From positions 3,226,501 through 3,290,500 of the forward strand of contig CM040089.1 of the NCBI GenBank assembly GCA_022496805.1: a DNA stretch of 64,000 nt. The letters are read 5' to 3'. This document shows positions 60,386 to 64,000 of the stretch, piece by piece. The translations under genes were made by a program, and so were the position numbers. Numbering within the stretch: position 1 is the first letter of the stretch; the number at the start of each line of letters is the position of its first letter. The notes under the pieces were generated by a model. It was not told the origin of the DNA. It saw only the letters and a program-made list of their open reading frames with translations, and ran no database searches. Source of the stretch: Pohlia nutans (lineage: Eukaryota > Streptophyta > Bryopsida > Bryales > Mniaceae).

Positions 60386-61974
60386 TAGTCACTTCACATT
60401 ATGTCCATTTGTTGAGAAGATAAAGGATTCTAACTAATTGATTGGTAGAGCACAAAAATTGTCTTGTTGGCCTTCACACTAAAGGCCAATTGCCTTCATC
60501 TGGCACATTTTGCACCAAAGAGTTATCCACCCAATAAAGAATTAGATTGGATGAGAATGGAAATCCAATTCTTGATCAACAAGATATTGAAATTTTTTTC
60601 ATTGTACAAGAATCCAATCCATATTGCAAATAGTATGGACCATGTCTAGACTTGTCCTTTGTACCTTCACACTATAACCAGCCAAAGTCAATATTTAAAA
60701 TATTTTATGGACATCTACATTGTCCTCTCGGCCTATTTGCAACGATTTGCTCAATCAAATGGCCATTGTGCAAACTAAACTTGATGTTCAAGGTTAACAC
60801 CAAAGTACATGAATTTGATCTTTGAGGATGTTTCTTTGCAATGATATATACACCCATTTGTTTCCCAAAAAATATGCAAGACTAACTCTTTTAGTGTATC
60901 ATACTCAAAATGTTCAAAGTTCCCAATTGACGTGATAACTTTCAAATTTAACAATTCGAAATATTTTATAAAAAGATATTAATTTTTATCTAACTTCTAG
61001 CACCCACGAGTAAAAAATACAATGTGAGTCTTGACTTTGTTCATTGATTACAAACATAAACTATTTTCAAGCAAACGATTGCTATTTGGCTATTTCACAA
61101 TTACCTTAACAACATGGGTTAGGAATAAAAAAAACAATTAATCTCCATTGTAGAAAAACCTGTTATAGTTGTCATAGATGAAATCAAATTTCACTTCATT
61201 TGTGTTATAATAAAAAAGAGAATGTGAATTTTTATTTATTTGTGTTAGTATCAATGATACAAATAGAGTGATATTGCAACGTCATCTTCAACGAGGGTTT
61301 TTATTTGTAATTTAGAGGAAATGAAGGGTGATAAAATCCTTCAAAAAAAAGTTTAGTTTCTCCATAAGCATAGCTATTATAAAGGCACGACTAAATTAAA
61401 ATCAGGCTTAAAAATGTAAATGTAACGCCCAAGTACATATACAACATTTAGTGACTATGACAACGTATAGCAATCCAAGAGCCAAAGTCTATTCAAAGTT
61501 TTACGCACCTCATGAAAAAAATTCAAAATTTCATAATTTTTCCTTGGAGCTCTCTTGAAGTCATTAAAATTTATTCATTTTAATAATAGAAAATAAATTT
61601 ATTACATGAAAGTCACAGCAATTGAAGTTTCTACCTTAGTGCAATTTGCTTGTATGTGAGTTTCAAGTTGAGCATGGTAAAATACAAACACTAAGTTGGA
61701 GGCTACATGTTGAAGAAAGTTATACATGTGAAAAAGAAAAAAGAAGAAAAATCTTTGAAGTCTTGGTATTCCAAATAGATTTGGTCGTAAGGAAGGCCAC
61801 CCTATTTGTACCAAAACTCAAAAATCATAATACTTGTGTTACTATGTATTATTAGTGTACATATCCAAATTTTGAATGTAAGAAATTGTTACATAGTGAC
61901 CACAAAATGGCACAAATAGTCACATGACACAAATAGGGTGGTTTACCTTAATTCTCATTCATGATATCTATATA
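60386..61974. other. Gene-free AT-rich stretch
   Basis: Only short ORFs without domains. 60386-60690 contains CACTTCACATTATG-type ends that could be another GGGCC-family relic. Confidence 0.45.
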
Positions 61975-62435
61975 AGGGCCTCTTTACACTAGAGGCGAGA
62001 AGCCGTGAAGAAAGAAATTTCAGCCAATGGGACGCCTAAAAACCGAGAAGACCAAAGAATGTCACTTTACACCCGAAATTTTCAGTCCAAGGGACGGAAG
62101 GAGAAAATGACATTGACAACACTTTTGTCCTTCGTGGCAACAAAAGTGCACTTTTTTCAAGGCCCCCGGATTTTGCGTCACGCCCACCTCAAGAGGTGGG
62201 TCTAACGCAAAATCTGGGGGGCCGTTTGGCCAAAATTCTCACAACCAATCATTTTTTATTTTTTAAGAAATATGTAAGAACTTTATTTTAAAAAGTCAGC
62301 ACTTTATTTTGTGGCCCCTTCTCACTTTACATTATATCCAAAGGCCGTCAAGTTCAAAGTTGGCTTCTCAAGGATGAGCCATGGCCCTTGTGAGGTTTTC
62401 TCCACGGCTTCTCGCATGTAGTGTAAAGAGGGCCT
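61975..62435. mobile_element. GGGCC-type MITE with internal GC-rich hairpin
   Basis: The ends AGGGCCTCTTTACACTA and TAGTGTAAAGAGGGCCT are complementary apart from one position. Subterminal GAGGCGAGAAGCCGTG is mirrored by CACGGCTTCTCGC. Inside, 62159-62222 folds into a hairpin (GGATTTTGCGT and CCCACCTC against GGTGGG and ACGCAAAATC). No ORF with a domain. Confidence 0.78.
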
Positions 62436-64000
62436 AAGTATCTCTTTTGCAAAACTATATCTAATCCCTAAATGATTAACTGACTTTCATATTTTGGAAT
62501 TTTTAGAATCAAATCCTTTATGCACATCTTTCTCGACACGTAATTTACTTAATCCAAAAAAATTAAAATTAAATATTCCTAATTTTTTGAAAATACTATG
62601 ATTTATAGAAAACGTACAGCTTCATCCCTGAAAAACATAAAATGATAAATCTTGTTCATTAGAATGCCCAAAATCAAAATTTAAATTTAAATTTCACTTC
62701 ACTGTTACAAGGTAGACATTTGGATGCATGCATGGTAGGGTCACCCAACCTTTTTGTCTCAGTGTTTTAGAAGTGGCAATTACAAAAAACCATAGACAAA
62801 TATAAAAAATTGATCTTAGTGTGAAGTTAATGTTACATGGTTTAGCAATGTCAATCTTGTGTTGTAAGCAACAAAACTTTTATAAATTGGTGATTTCATG
62901 TAATCCTCAGCTGTAATTTTTTAATATATTCAAACATGTAAAAATAAACATCCTAAAAAAAAAAGGATTATTGTCGATTATTAAGTATTCAAAGTAGATT
63001 ATTATATATTTTAAGCCAAATTTTTATTTTGAAAAACAATTATGATGATTTTCTTTTTGGGTGTTCTTTCAATAATATTTTTCATTTGAGAATTTTAATG
63101 ACCTTTCAAATTTAGAAATAAACATGGACTATTTTTCCAATCAAAGTTTGGATAGAAATTGGTCAAACTATCAAATTGTTCAAATTGTCAAATTAGTCAA
63201 ACAGAAGTTTCGAAATTTGAAAATCTTAAGATAAATTAACTTCAACAAACTAAAATTTGACTTTATGATTGATATATAGTTGATATGTACTCATAGTTCA
63301 TTTTGTTTTTCATTGCGCCAATACGATACATTTTAAAATTTTGTTTATTTCTTTTTAATAAAATAAACAAAATGCACAAAGTTGCACTAAATCTTAATGG
63401 AATCTTTGTCCAAAAGTTGGTGGACCATACAATGCATTTTTCCATTTAACCCTTTAAAAGAACCTCGAACCTTAGATGTTGCACTATCTTTCCATGTGAT
63501 ATGATTCTGAACACCCTAAATTCATTATAGATAATCACCGTATAAGATGCATGCCATTCCTTTGAAAATCATGGAAACTATTATAAAAAAACACACTCAT
63601 GATGATTGATAGAAATTTATAAAGGTGACAATGTGCGTATTTGTTGAATACCAAAGCTCTATTGTGGTTTATTTTTTTTTATTGGATGTTGTTGAAGTTT
63701 GAAGTAGAGCATCTCCCATTTTTTTGATTTCAACATATAAAATATACCTCCGTGTGTCTATATACTAACCCCTAACCCCTAAGCACGCCGAGTTTTTTTT
63801 CTCGGTAGGTTTAGAAGTAGAATTTCAAGTCTAATGCATTGCTAGGAATATTTTAGCATCCTTTCTCAACACAAAAACATTGTGATCTTGGAATCTATGT
63901 GGCCAAATGACTCCAAATTTGATTTTGTCATCTACACTACAAGATTTTAAGGTTGAGATTTCTATTCCTCACTTACATTTAGACCTATGACACTTCGAAA
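62436..64000. other. AT-rich end of window with TTAA element ends
   Basis: TTAA followed by CCCTTTAAAAGAACC lies at 63446. TAACCCCTAACCCCTAAGCACGCC near 63767 looks like the left end of another TTAA element running off the window. No gene. Confidence 0.45.

Noticed and set aside
1826..63800. CCCTAAA motifs as interstitial telomere repeats
   Set aside because: They occur singly (twice at most near 63770), are always next to TTAA, and pair with an inverted TTTAGGG end at a set distance, which fits transposon ends and not telomere tracts.

Overview
This is a nuclear window from a land plant. The four protein-coding genes belong to plant families: a U-box/ARM E3 ligase of the SAUL1/PUB43-44 type, an amidohydrolase-glutamine synthetase (FluG/NodGS) fusion, the actin-related protein ARP7, and a CW zinc finger plus methyl-CpG-binding-domain protein. 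All have short exons and spliceosomal introns. Gene density is low, intergenic DNA is AT-rich, and mobile-element relics are dense. The species cannot be fixed from the sequence. A seed-free plant is my guess, because TTAA-flanked (piggyBac-like) elements, a DD34E Tc1 element and an RLE-type LINE are not typical of well-studied flowering plants.

Layout. 1-3633 (-): SAUL1-like U-box ligase, cut by the left edge of the window. 3634-9533: non-coding, with a long foldback (6650-7080) and a GGGCC-type MITE (7352-7748). 9534-9606: tRNA-Lys(CUU). 10937-17319 (-): complete 16-exon FluG/NodGS-like gene with one AT-AC (U12-type) intron. 18.3-24.6 kb: repeats (Stowaway-like MITE, 21-bp minisatellite, nested TTAA MITEs). 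24660-29520: two oppositely oriented, 5'-truncated copies of one RLE-type non-LTR retrotransposon, one of them inside a TTAA element. 30242-30389: tRNA-Asp and tRNA-Gly in tandem on the minus strand, 5 bp apart. 31480-34852 (-): complete 7-exon ARP7. 37944-40843 (+): 5-exon CW-MBD gene. 40.8-64 kb: almost gene-free, with duplicated fragments of an unrecognised gene (about 42.8 and 49.2 kb), many TTAA MITEs, tandem GGGCC MITEs, and an apparently intact Tc1 transposon (53491-55076) inside a TTAA element.

The genes are not an operon-like unit. ARP7 (SWI/SNF-type chromatin remodelling) and the CW-MBD protein (histone-tail and DNA reading) are divergent neighbours about 3 kb apart between start codons. 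Both are nuclear chromatin factors, but a functional link is not shown by the sequence.

The strongest unexplained signal is a family of more than a dozen short elements with CCCCTAAA/TTTAGGGG ends and TTAA on both sides. They occur in introns of three of the four genes, nest within each other, and have been hit by the LINE and the Tc1 element. The second is the LINE, whose readable part holds an unusual upstream domain, an RNase H, a zinc knuckle and a PD-(D/E)xK endonuclease. The third is the FluG-like gene, whose glutamine synthetase half has lost most metal- and substrate-binding residues.
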